Positions 11,094 through 21,882 of a DNA stretch of 64,000 bases are shown here, one piece after another. The DNA lies in NCBI GenBank assembly GCA_020744425.1, contig JAGMUV010000006.1:3565351-3629350 (forward strand), in the 5' to 3' direction. The position numbers were made by a program, and so were the translations under genes. The stretch comes from Dactylonectria macrodidyma (taxonomy: Eukaryota > Ascomycota > Sordariomycetes > Hypocreales > Nectriaceae). Under the pieces are notes generated by a model, which saw only the letters and a list, made by a program, of their open reading frames with translations, was not told the DNA's origin and ran no database searches. Position 1 is the stretch's first letter. Every line of letters begins with the position of its first letter.

Positions 11094-12725
11094 TTATCCA
11101 ACTTTGATCAGAACAGTCTTGGTCTCCAGATAGTTGTCCAGACTGTCATGAATTCCCTCTCGCCCAACGCCGCTTGCTTTGTAGCCTCCGAATGGAAGAT
11201 CAAATGCGCCCGACGGGCTGGTACAGTTGATTCCCACCGTACCGGCCTCCAACGACTTTGCAAAGCGCATCGCTCGGTCAATATCCCGCGTGTACACAGC
11301 AGCATAGAGCCCGTACTCGGTAGCGTTCGCCAGTCGAATCACTTCATCCTCGCTGGTGAACACGTTGATGTTGACCACGGGTCCGAAGACCTCGTCTTTC
11401 ATGATCCGCGAGTTCTCGGGGGTCTCGACAAAAATTGTCGGCTGAATAAAGTAACCATTTAGGTCACTTGGTACCTCTCCTCCAAAAGCAAGTTTGCCTT
11501 CTTGCTTGCCAATTTCAACGTAGTTTTTCACAATATCAAACTGCATGTGGTCCGCTTGTGGCCCATGGGTGACCTCTGGGTTCAGGGGGTCGCCGAGTTT
11601 CACCGACTTGAAGCTCTCTTCGAAAAGAACCAGGAAGCGGTCCGCGACCGAAGCATGAACATATACGCGCGAGTTGGCCATACACACCTGTCCGCTGTTC
11701 CACTGAATACTATGCGCCGTTTCTTTTGCTGCGCGCTCCAGATCCGCGTCTCCGAATATCACGGCTGGGGACTTGCCCCCCAGCTCAAGGACAACGTTCT
11801 TCATGTTGGACTTTGACGCTGCTTCTTGGATGAGACGTCCTGTCCGTCCTGAACCGGTAAAGGTGATCAATCTAACGTCCATGTGATGCGCGAGCGTGGT
11901 GCCAGAGATGGTGCCGTGACCGGAAAGGACATTGATGACACCCGGGGGGAACCCAGCGTTCTGAATGAGCCCGGCGAGTTTCGCTGACTTCAAAAGGTTA
12001 GCAGTGAGCCAAATGACGAGATACGGTAGATCAGGTTTCGTACTGTCAGGGGAGCCTTCTCGCTGCTCTTGATAACCACCGTGTTCCCAGCCGCAATCGC
12101 CGGCGCTACTTTGTTGATAAAGAAGTAGACGGGAACATTCCAGGGAATTATGGCAGCGACCACCCCAAACGGCTGCCTGAGAGTCAAGTTGACAAACCCT
12201 GGAGTATTCAGACTAGTCCGACCCTGGCCGTTCCAGCCTGACGTAGCAAAGTACTGGAGCTTCTTCACTGCAGCCTTTGCATCCCAGAATCCAGAGACGG
12301 GTCGCCCCATAGAGATGGCCTCCAAGCTGGCGAGTTCCTTCTCGGATTCTGCAATCAAGTCGGCTAGCCTGAACATGTAGGCTCCTCTGTCGTCGGCCGA
12401 TAAAGCAGACCATGCTGGCGAGGCCGCCTTTGCTGCTTCAACAGCACGGTTCGTATCCTCTACTGTTGCCTCGGATACTAGCGACAAGACAGGTTAGACC
12501 GTAGCTTATGCCTTGAACATCACCGTAGAGGGGCGCTAAATACTTACCCAGAGCGACTGTTTCAAGCGTGGTGGGCGAGTTTAATGGAAAGGTCCCTCCA
12601 TCCGAGGCCGCAGAGAACTGGCAGAAATATCAACCCCAACGTCATATTGGACTCGTAATGCGATCACTAACCTCGCCGTTGATGAAGAGGCGTGTCTCAT
12701 ATTCAGTCGACGTTAGAACGGCCAT
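11094..12725 (-). CDS. NAD(P)-dependent aldehyde dehydrogenase
   Basis: ALDH-superfamily enzyme oxidising an aldehyde to its acid. Exons (coding order) 12672-12725, 12548-12617, 12044-12477 and 11094-11987 join in frame to 483 residues, the normal ALDH length; introns are 54, 70 and 56 bp. The N-terminus shows the FINGE start typical of the family. The nucleotide-binding region includes FTGSGRTG, the general-base glutamate lies in LELGGKSPA (Glu254) and the catalytic cysteine in NSGQVCMANS (Cys288). Near the C-terminus PFGGYKASGVGREG is conserved. The family tolerates benzaldehyde, phenylacetaldehyde and indole-acetaldehyde-type substrates, which would fit its place beside an aromatic decarboxylase. 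It is transcribed divergently from the alcohol dehydrogenase at 13298, so the pair could compete for the same aldehyde. Confidence 0.92.
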
Positions 12726-13297
12726 TACTTCTCACAATGATGCAACTCGAGGCACAGGTGTGAAATCGCTTGCTTCGGCGTTGGTTTCCAGCTGCCGTGA
12801 TATCTTGGTTGGTGGATGAAGATCAAGCTTCCATGGGAAGCGCGCGAAAGTGGACTTTTCTTGTACGATGGTTTTAAGTCCGACACCGAGGCCACAGTGT
12901 TGTTTCGGTTCATCTAAGTCAAGATTCGGATTTAACGGCTGATACATGAGTCAGTCTCAAGTGCCTGGATCTACTCCGCGCCAAGACCGTTACCTCCCCG
13001 GGTCTGGAAATCTGCTGCCAGTCCGGAACAAATGGCAGAATGCTTCGCCAGGGAGCGAGTCAGCATATCGGAATCCTACGGAACTCGGTACATTCCGATC
13101 GCGACTGGGAGAGCCCGGGGCCCCCAGGCTCAGTCCCAGTCCTGATCCCCAGTCTTGGCCTCGAAGCAGCCGGCATTGGTACCTGTTAACTGCATACAAA
13201 TAAACGCCTACCATCGCGGTGCATCCTATGCTCATCTCAAGAGAACATACTGTACAGAACATCGACCGCGGGCTTAGTTCTCGTCCTCGCTTTCAGT
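12726..13297. promoter_or_regulatory. Divergent promoter shared by aldehyde and alcohol dehydrogenase genes
   Basis: 572 bp separate the two start codons (12725 minus, 13298 plus). It contains an imperfect hairpin at 13105-13139: CTGGGA..GCC on the left and GGC....TCCCAG on the right, around a CCCGGGGCCCC core. The arrangement suggests coordinated control of two enzymes acting on the same aldehyde pool. Site function is inferred. Confidence 0.45.
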
Positions 13298-14775
13298 ATG
13301 CCATACGTTTGTCGTGCAGTCGTAACGTCGACACCGCGACAAGACGGCCAACCAAACTTTAGCCTCGAAAATCTATCCCTTCGTGATCTCCAGGACTATG
13401 AGTGCTTGGTTGAAATAGTCGCCACTGGCATATGTCACACGGACATTGCCGTGGCTTCACGGCCCGATTCGGTCTTCCCTAGGGTACTAGGTCACGAAGG
13501 TGAGAAAAGCAAGCGCCTGGACTACACCAGGGCAAAACCATGTCAAGATGAAACCAAGTCTGATAACGTGATTAGGCGCGGGGTACATTAGAAAGCTCGG
13601 TGCAAAAGTCGGTACCAATGCCGACTCTTCCAAAGCGCCCTTACGGGAAGGCGACCCCGTTCTGCTTTCATATGCCTTCTGCAACAATTGCTCCAGCTGT
13701 CGGAGCGAGCACCCAGCGTATTGTCTTTCAGCTCTTGCGTTGAATTTTGGCGATTCAGGTGGTGCTTACACGAGACATGCTGGCGCTGGAGGGGACGAGG
13801 GAGGTTCTGTAGCTGGTGGATTCTTCGGCCAGTCCAGCCTCGCAAGCCTGGCTGTGGTCAAGGAATGCTGCATCGTCAACGTGGCCGGCATTGTCAAGGA
13901 TAAGGAAGAGCTGAGGCTTTTCGCACCCCTGGGCTGCGGGTTTCAGACGGGTGCCGCAACAGTCTCGATCCTTGCAGGAGCTCAGCCCAGCGACTCGGTC
14001 GCCATCATAGGACTTGGAGGGGTTGGCCTCGCCGGCGTCATGGTAGGCTATGTCCACGGCCGGTCTCCAGATGTGTACTAATTGCTCTCCGTGTGGTCTA
14101 GGCTGCCAAGATTCTTGGGTGCAAAACCATCATTGCTATTGATCGTGTTGAGGATAAATTACGACTTGCAAAAGAACTAGGGGCGACCCGTCTGATCAAC
14201 AGTGAGAAGTGTCCCGGCGGTTTCCCACAAGCCGTTCGAGACGCGACCTACGGATCAGGCTCTTCGATCACAATTGACACTACTGGAGTCCTCCCTGTCA
14301 TTCAGCAGGCGCTCGATATGACTAGCGTTCTTGGTAAAATGATTCTGCTGGGCATGTCGAAGGCGTCCATTGAGATTGATATCACGAAATTCAAGCTAGT
14401 ATGTTTGTTTACCTGTATATTGTGCCATCGCTAACGTGGCCGGTGGTTAAAGACAGGAAAGACTCTACTCGGCAGTGTGCAAGGCGACGCAACTGCATCC
14501 AAGGTAAGATACAGTCATGCAGCGATCTAAATCACTGGCTAACTCAAACTGTCAAAAGTATGTTCTACAAATGATCCAGTGGTACCGGGAGGGACAATTT
14601 CCCATTGACAAGCTTACCAGTTTTTATAAGGCAAGTATAGTAAGCAAGATACAAGAAAACAGACTAACCATGTTGATAGGCCGAAGATATCAACCTAGCA
14701 CTACGAGATATGAAGATCGGAAAGACCGTCAAGCCTATCCTTACATGGGAAGAAGACTCAGGCTCACAATTTTGA
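13298..14775 (+). CDS. Zinc-dependent alcohol dehydrogenase, aryl-alcohol type
   Basis: Medium-chain dehydrogenase/reductase, likely reducing an aromatic aldehyde or oxidising the alcohol with NAD(P)(H). Six exons (13298-13499, 13576-14042, 14102-14398, 14453-14503, 14559-14630, 14680-14775) join in frame to 394 residues. Catalytic zinc ligands are Cys46 in TGICHTD, the GHEG motif at 65-68 and a Cys in PLGCGFQTGA. The structural zinc site is Cys103, 106, 109 and 117 (CNNCSSCRSEHPAYC). The Rossmann motif is GLGGVGLAG. The combination of GHEGAGY, a long CNNC..C loop and FKLTGKTLLGS resembles fungal aryl-alcohol/benzyl-alcohol dehydrogenases. The fifth intron (14631-14679, 49 bp) starts with GC rather than GT after AAG, the usual context of GC-AG introns; it is required to join SFYK to AEDI in frame. 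Confidence 0.9.
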
Positions 14776-16153
14776 ATTAACATCATTTAAAATCCATGAT
14801 CGTGGGGGGCGCATGGGTGTTCGGCATTAGCTTAGGGGCGGGAAGTAGCAGAGATTTTTGCCTAATTTACAATTGTCTCCTGATAGATCGTACCACACAA
14901 AGATTGAGTTCAATGCCTCCTAGAAGTGCAGCGTTCTGAATGGTGGAGGTGTGAGACATTGTTGCGGTGTGATTGTCACGGCCCATGTCGAACTAGGCCC
15001 CGACCCTGTCACGTGCGCTTGCGGCGTATCCACTTTTTCCACCTATCATCAGCGGATCACCTCGATCACTAGATGATCCAGATGCTCCACCAGATAACGT
15101 AACTATATGAACAAGAGGAACTGGCTACTACTAGGATACCGGCTCCTCAGCTATTAATACAACTTGGTTACCTCAATCTACTCTGACTGCTTCGCATTAT
15201 CGTATATTAACTATTACCTAACGTAATACTACGACTACTGCTTAGTAAGTGCGACCTAACCGTTCTGCTAATATAAACCCCGGTTTATCCCTTAGGAATC
15301 CGCCCTCAGTCTACCCTATACCACGTATAGGGTAGCTTGAGTGCACGACCGTTGCATACCGCGTCTGTTATTCCGTCTACAGTAAGATCTACGCTAATAG
15401 TTGAACTCTTGGGCTCAGCTACCATGTTTCGCTGCAGTGATAGCAAGCGGTAATCCTGGGATTGGATGATATGCAATTGATTAAGGCCCGACTGGAAAGT
15501 CGTCACGGCTGGGAATAGCGCTTGAGTGATTTGTAGTTTTGGGTAGAATAGCGCAATGTAAATAAAAGTTATTAACCGGGGGCCGCTTGCAGGCGTTGCC
15601 CCATTAAAAGACGATATAGCACTCAGACGAACTAAAGGAATGTTGGTCATGTCTGCCGAAGGGAACTGCCGAAATGGACTGCCGACGAAGGGGGAGCTAT
15701 CCGCAGGAGCATGATAGCCCGGCCTCTCAAAACCGAACAAAAATCAATAATCGAGGTCATGTTAGACAGTCTCGGACGGCGGAAGAAACGTGCCGCGTTT
15801 TGCCCAGCTCGTTCCCCGAGACGAATCCGGTATGCCGAGTCCGGTCCAAGCAAGGTGTCGGTTGGTCGGCAAAGGCCCAAACACGGCCAGCCCCGGTGAC
15901 CGTGCCCCAGAGTCGCAGGTTGCGGGGCGTAGCCTCTTTCTGACATATGAAGCTGAAATAATGCCACTTGAAGCTCGGAGTTTACGTAGTTGGGCAACTT
16001 AGTCTTCTTATTTGATCCATCAAGCTACTATTGAAGGCTCGGCTGGACCTTGTGACTGGGTCAGAACGACGGTCGTGAGCTACCGAGATACCCTTAACCC
16101 CGATTCAGCAATTCATTGAGCAACACATTCCTCGTGCTCGCAACATATCAAGC
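14776..16153. other. Intergenic, no gene seen
   Basis: About 1.4 kb. The part 15060-15320 is unusually rich in TA dinucleotides and may be an old repeat. A 145-codon minus-strand frame at 15306-15740 has no recognisable domain or splice support and is not called. The region just before 16154 holds the esterase promoter. Confidence 0.5.
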
Positions 16154-17413
16154 ATGGCACCCAGCTCTGAAATCCTTGCGAGTGCTCGGCCTGATTCCGA
16201 GTTTGAGCAGGCATGCGCCCTTCTCCAACGGCCCATGGCCGCCATGAGTCAACATGACAACTAACGTACCCTTCGAACCTGCAGATCGCGAAAAACGCAG
16301 ACCTTCCGCCGCTGCCCAGCAATGTCGACATACCAACGCTTCGAAGTCTAACAAACGGGCTCAAAGCCAAGGCACGCGAGGCACTAGGAGGTCCTCCTCC
16401 AAACTTGACGGAGCGAGACATCGAAATACCTGTTCGCGACGGCAGCAGCATCCTCGCCTACGCCTATGCTCCCTCAAAGTACACCTCCACAGATGAATTA
16501 CCGATGCTTCTCTTTTTCCACGGAGGCGGATTCTGCATCGGCACGCGTCATGACGATTTGGAGTCCAACAGGGTCTTGGCCGCCAAGGCCGGTGTGATCG
16601 TTGTCAGCCTCGAATACCGTCTTGCTCCAGAGCACCCTTTCCCTCAGGCTATTCATGACGGACTTGATGCCTTACATTGGGTATGTAACAACTTCATGAT
16701 GGCACATCCAGAGGGCTCCCCGGTGGATGGGGGCGACAGATGAGCAATACCGCTGACAACTCTTCTATTCGTAGATTGCCGAGAATCCGAGTCAAGTTCA
16801 CCCATCTGCATCCCCGTCGGCAGGCCTTGTTATTGGCGGCGCCTCTGCCGGGGCGAGTATTGCTAATGCTGTTGTGTATCTGAACCGCGATCTCGGGTCT
16901 CCCGTCAAGGTGACCGGACAGTTTCTTAGTGTTGCACCTCTAATTCCACCCCCTCTGGTCCCAGAAAAGTACAAAGACGACTACGTCAGTCATGAACAGA
17001 ACAAAAACGTAACTATACCTTCAGAAGAATTGACTCAATTACTCCTAGGTGAGACAATCCACGACCACCTGTACTCATTCTAGGCATAGCTGACCAGAGT
17101 CCCGCCATCCGCAGCTGCTTATAAGCCAGATAAAACCTCGCCGCTCTCAGTGCCCGCTCTTCATCCGTCGGGTCACACTGGAATTCCTCCAACTTATTTT
17201 CAAGTCTGCGGGCTTGATGGTCTACGTGACGAAAGTCTCATCTACGAGCGTATACTCGGGCAAGAAAATGGCATTGCTACGCGACTGGATCTCTATCCAG
17301 GGCTGCCCCATCATTTTTGGGAATTCTTCCCTCAATTGACCAGGCATGTCGAGAAAAGGACAAACGATACCGTGGAAGGAATTCGGTGGTTGTTGGAAAG
17401 TACCACGGCATAA
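16154..17413 (+). CDS. Alpha/beta-hydrolase fold-3 esterase (HSL-like)
   Basis: Cytosolic carboxylesterase of the hormone-sensitive-lipase group, hydrolysing short acyl or aryl esters. Exons 16154-16210, 16285-16680, 16775-17048 and 17115-17413 join in frame to 341 residues, typical for the family. The oxyanion-hole motif is HGGG at 98-101 (FFHGGGFCIG), the nucleophile is Ser175 in GASAG (173-177), and the acid and base are visible in QVCGLDGLRDE and LYPGLPHHFW. The first intron (16211-16284) must begin with GC (CAG|GCATGC) to join the N-terminal FEQ to IAKNADLPPLP; there is no in-phase GT donor, and a CTAAC branch site sits just before the CAG acceptor. In the cluster it could release a phenolic acid or alcohol from an ester. 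Substrate unknown; no signal peptide. Confidence 0.88.
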
Positions 17414-18450
17414 GGTAGTTTTTGTATATCCAGAGCAGGCAAGGCGGCTTAGATCGTGACGACAGTTCAAGCCTTTCCCCAGTTTATCTTACCATTAGTA
17501 GAGTTCATTGGCCTAGAATGATGAAGATTGATTGAGACGGATTGCGAACATCGGTGCTTACACACTTGAAATGTGTCGGGATAAAGAGTGCGTTGATAGA
17601 GAATCCAACGCGTGGGGGGCCAAGTTTGGGATACTCTGTGGGACATTCTTGATAAACGCCCGTTTTCTGGTACCTGAGGAGCGCAGGTGACGAGATTTTA
17701 CTAGTCAGGATCTTGAGATAAAAAAAATAGACGTGAGGGTAGAGTTGTAGTGACGGAATATAGATTGCCGGTGGTGGGTTGAGCTATTAGGTTCCAGGAG
17801 TAGTAATGAGGGGTGGTTCGCGTGTTCCTGCTCATAGTCCTGACATTGAACCGCTTGGTGATAGGCACGTCATAATTGTCAATCCCTGACCCATCATAGA
17901 CGGTTTCTTTCAAGTCTCTCATATCCAATCAAGCGATAGATGTCGGACTCCTCATCTTGAGACTTAATTACTTATGTAAGGTCCTACAAGCCAGACATCG
18001 GCATCATGACGGCAAATGACCCAGTTCAAGCAGAAGCACAATCCAGTGGAAGGATCGTGATACATTCCGTCTAGGTAGCATACAGTGGCAGGCTGGCTCC
18101 GGCGAACGTGAAAGCAGAAGCCGAACGTGGAGGCTCGGTAACGGCTTAGTCATTCGGTTGAGACGGCCTTCTGTAGATTACCGGCTTGACCGTTGTCCGA
18201 GGTCCGTCGTCCGTCGGCCATCATCACCCGGTAAGCCCCGTGTGACGGTCGCCGAAATCTCCGGACCGCCCCAAAGCAGTAAAGACCAAGACACTATCGA
18301 TGAGCCACCATATCAAGCCCTGGATAGCCGCCATTAGCTGCACAGTTCGTCACCATCAATTCAACTACCATCGACCTTTCTGTCGACAGCTTTTTTTCAG
18401 GCTCTGCCATCACAATATCGCAAAAGATTTGTAGCATCATCAACTCAGCA
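17414..18450. promoter_or_regulatory. Intergenic, second monooxygenase promoter
   Basis: About 1 kb between the esterase and the second flavin monooxygenase. A cluster of GTCCG pentamers lies at about 18193-18216, roughly 240 bp upstream of the ATG, and may be a regulator site. No gene seen. Confidence 0.4.
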
Positions 18451-19818
18451 ATGGCCAACAAAAACGTCATAGTCATTGGCGCCGGTCCTGTCGGTCTCTT
18501 TACCGCAATGCTCCTTGCGCAGAAGGGAATCAAGGTGACCGTGTTTGAGGCAGATGAAGGCGTTTCCCGCAGCCCGAGGGCCGCCGTGTGAGTTTTCCCA
18601 TCACCTTCTGTCGACGGCCATTGCTTTCCGTTTCGCTGACGTTGCCAATACCTAGACAACTTCCCGCGGTCATTTTCGAGTTTGCCAAGGCCGGAATACT
18701 CCAAGATGTTTTTGATTACGGCCACAGGTCCGACGATGGAGTCTGTTGGCGAGACGGAAACGACACAACGAAGATCCTGGCTGATCTAACTCCGCCACCA
18801 GTGGATAATCCGAACGTGTGTGCTGCAATGCTGGGTCAACACGAACTCTGCCAAATCTTTCTCAAGCACTTGCACAACACGGGGAATGGAGATGTCATCT
18901 TCAATCACGCCTTCACCCGTGCTGAGGACCATGGCGACTCGGTTACTGTTCACGTCAAGCGTATACTTGATGACGAAGAGTTGAGCTTCAACTGTCGGTA
19001 CCTGATCGGAGCCGACGGCGGTCGGAGTTCTGTCAGGAAGCACTTGGGTCTATCCCTAGAGGGATATACTTGGCAGAGCATACGACTCGTTGCGGTCAAC
19101 ATTTTGTATGACCTCGACAAATATGGCTGGAAAGGAGGCAACTTCGTCGTTCATCCAGCAGACTGGGCAATCGTTGTAAAACGTGGAAAAGGGCCGCAGT
19201 GGAGGATTGCTACCAGCATCGCACTTGTCGAAGGCCCTGATGGAGAGCCCATTACCGACAAGACTGTTCTTCCTATCATCAAAGAGAGAGTAGCCAGGCT
19301 GCTGCCAGGCAACATGGACGAAGTGATCTACCTTCAAGCTGCTCCATATACCATCCATCAGAGATGTGTGCCTCAATACCGCGTCAAGAATACTGTCCTC
19401 GCTGGAGATGCTGCTCATGTAAGTTTTAGGGAACCATTTCTAGCTAGCCGCTCACTGAATCCTCGCCTAGTTAAACAATCCTGTTGGCGGCTTAGGGCTG
19501 ACGACTGGCATATTGGATGCCGCGCATCTGGCCCAAGCCTTACTCAAGGTTCTCATCGAAAATGCTTCGGACACTGTCCTTGATGAGTACGCCAAGGCAA
19601 GGCGTGATACTTTCACTAAGCTGACGGATACCTTATCGACTGCAAACCTCTTGAGGCTGAGCTCGACTGCTCCTGAGGATGTTGCGGAGCGGGAGGGTTT
19701 CTTCAAAGTCTTAAATGACCAAACTAACAAAAAGGGCCTGTTCGGAATTGCTTCAAGGGAAATGGGGCTCTCGACTACCTTGGATCCAACAGAGTTAGGG
19801 CCGCTACCCCAGTTCTAG
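18451..19818 (+). CDS. FAD-dependent monooxygenase, phenol-hydroxylase/PHBH fold
   Basis: Flavoprotein aromatic hydroxylase of the UbiH/PheA-type FAD_binding_3 group. Exons 18451-18587, 18656-19418 and 19471-19818 join in frame to 415 residues. FAD motifs: IGAGPVGLFTAMLLAQKG at the N-terminus, LIGADGGRSSVRK in the middle and LAGDAAH just before the second intron, completed by LNNPVGGLGLTTG after it. It lacks the C-terminal thioredoxin-like domain of classical phenol hydroxylases. Its two introns fall at the same protein positions (after RAAV and after GDAAH) as those of the broken monooxygenase at 29057, so the two are paralogues. No signal peptide. Substrate unknown; a phenolic ring is likely from the family. 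Confidence 0.9.
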
Positions 19819-21882
19819 TATTCAGGGCACTCCTCAGCTACGGACTAGCATGATGCCTGAAGTTTAGAAATCTACTAGAATGCCAGACACCATAGCGTTC
19901 AAAGAATTACGTAGCACAAGCTCGTCTATCAGATGACGGGTACTTGAGTATTTGCCTGCTCGTCTGAGAGGGTCAGTCCTTGCTTCAGCTCCTTGCCTCA
20001 ACCTCCAATCGTACCCATATTAGTGAATCAGCTCTACAGTTCGGTCTATCATGCTCGTTGTAAGAACGTGATAACAATATTGTTATCATTAACTAGCCTG
20101 CTACTAATTAACACCATACCCGGTTTTGTCCTTAAACACAATGGGATAATATAACTTAACCAAACGACGCCGGGGTACCTAATTAGAGAATGGAAACTAA
20201 TCGAGAACGAAGAAACCGGCAAGCAAATTAAAACCCTCCTTAGTAACTTAAGAGTATAAAAAAACCGCATTAGTGGCGAAATATAATCACTTTTATCTTT
20301 TAAATCCTAGACCTAACCCGCACCTTATCCTAACTAACTAATTGGATCTCTAACGAGCTTATATAGTTACTTTCAGGTTTTTCAAAAGAGAAATAGGCGG
20401 AAAGGGACCCCTAATGGGATTTAAAGCTACTACTCTTGCAGGAAAGATTTCGCGGCAGTGAACTACTCTGCCACTGACGTTATAAGAACGTAATATCCTA
20501 TATCGGGTCTTGTCTCATGTAGTTTCTCGTCGATCTTGTCAAGTTGAGCCGAGCAGAAAGACGGAGGCAATTAATCTCGAACCCGCTTCTATCCAATACC
20601 GGAATCAGGCCCGGTGCTGCAGGCTTGACATTCAAAACGTTGATCCGGAAGCCATTCGCTCTCTGCCAATTCAAGTGTCGCTCTGGGCTTTTAGGGCTAC
20701 ATCTAGAAGCTTCCGGGGCATTTCATCGTCCAACATACAAGGAGATATGGGCCAGTGGTCATCAAAGCCTCTAGCTCTATCACAGCCAAGCGTGGAGAAG
20801 ACGTCGTGACCTATTAGCTTAACTGATGACATTAAGACGTCTGGCTAGCGGTCATCTGAGTTCTGCTTCATTACACAATCTTGGCTAGATACTTAAAGGC
20901 AGACCTCCCTCTGCCCACATTTGCACTTAACATTGAAAGGGAGTTGGTACCAGTATCCCCGCAATATCGAATGGGATTGCTCCAGGAGGTGATTCAGTGG
21001 TGGATGCTCCAGCAAGCACAGCTGTGGCTGCCAGGCCCGACCCACCCTAGAACATTGACTGCCGCGCAAGATTGACACACTTTGACATGTGTTCAGACTT
21101 GATGGCTCAACTTGGTACAGCGCGCATACCCCTTCAAGATAATTGGGAGGACGATGGGTGTAATTTCGATTGTTGGGGCTGACAAGGCAGTACGGGGTGT
21201 TCCAGTGGTAATTTGACAGGTGGTGTGGAGAACGAGAGGGTCTGGATTGTTGGCCAAAGGCGCGTTGAAAGAGGCGTACTAATTGGTTCAGAACGGACGC
21301 ACATGCTAGTAGCCACAATGCCACACTGCTGCTAATGTCCCTTGTCAGCCCTGGGACGGACGGCAGAGCGGCTCTGCCGGAAGACCGGTCTGCCGGAAGG
21401 CCGGTCTGCACCGCCCAACACTAAATCAATACAATTCCGGGGTCGAACCGGAGCCCCCGGTCACCGTGGAGCCCGACCCTACTGGAGCCCGACCCCGCCA
21501 CCTCAGAAGGTGGAGTGTGAACATTGAGGACGAGGAGGAGGCCTGTCGACAGTCTCCCAGATCTTGATCCGAATCTAAAAGACCTGGGGTAAAGCTGGGG
21601 GCAAACGCTACCCTATTTGCAGTGAACCTCGGCTAGAGACATGCCTCGCCATGCACGCACTACTGTCTGTCCCCCACCCTTCTGCTAAACCACGTTTGCC
21701 TCGAATACCGTATACAGGATCACATAAGCTCCAATTCTCCAGCCGCCGGCAGTTGAAGGCGGCTCGCCTTTGTCAAAAGACATATAATGAAGCTCAGGCT
21801 TCACGCTCCTTTTCTTCAAGTATCGAATCACCCATGCTTGCACAGCATTTGTCAACAAACACTGAACCTCTCATCCGCCACC
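19819..21882. other. Intergenic with relic repeats and MFS promoter
   Basis: About 2 kb. 20040-20350 is rich in TTA/TAG triplets and resembles mutated repeat DNA. A 172-codon minus-strand frame (20893-21411) lacks any known domain and is not called. The right end carries a remarkable CGG/CCG-rich motif block (21361-21405, separate entry). Confidence 0.5.
21361..21405. promoter_or_regulatory. Palindrome plus tandem CCGG repeats upstream of the MFS gene
   Basis: 21361-21379 is a palindrome with 9-bp perfect arms (CGGCAGAGC and GCTCTGCCG) around a central G, i.e. a CGG-N13-CCG inverted half-site pair. It runs into two head-to-tail 16-mers (21374-21389 and 21390-21405) of the form CTGCCGGAAGRCCGGT, differing at one base. 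The block lies about 480-520 bp before the MFS start. Such inverted CGG triplets are the classic target of Zn2Cys6 dimers, and two such regulators are encoded in the cluster. Binding is inferred. Confidence 0.5.

Noticed and set aside
15306..15740. 145-codon minus-strand frame
   Set aside because: No recognisable domain, biased composition, and it sits in possible repeat-derived sequence.
20893..21411. 172-codon minus-strand frame upstream of the MFS gene
   Set aside because: Low-complexity content, no domain, and it overlaps the palindromic promoter block; probably chance.
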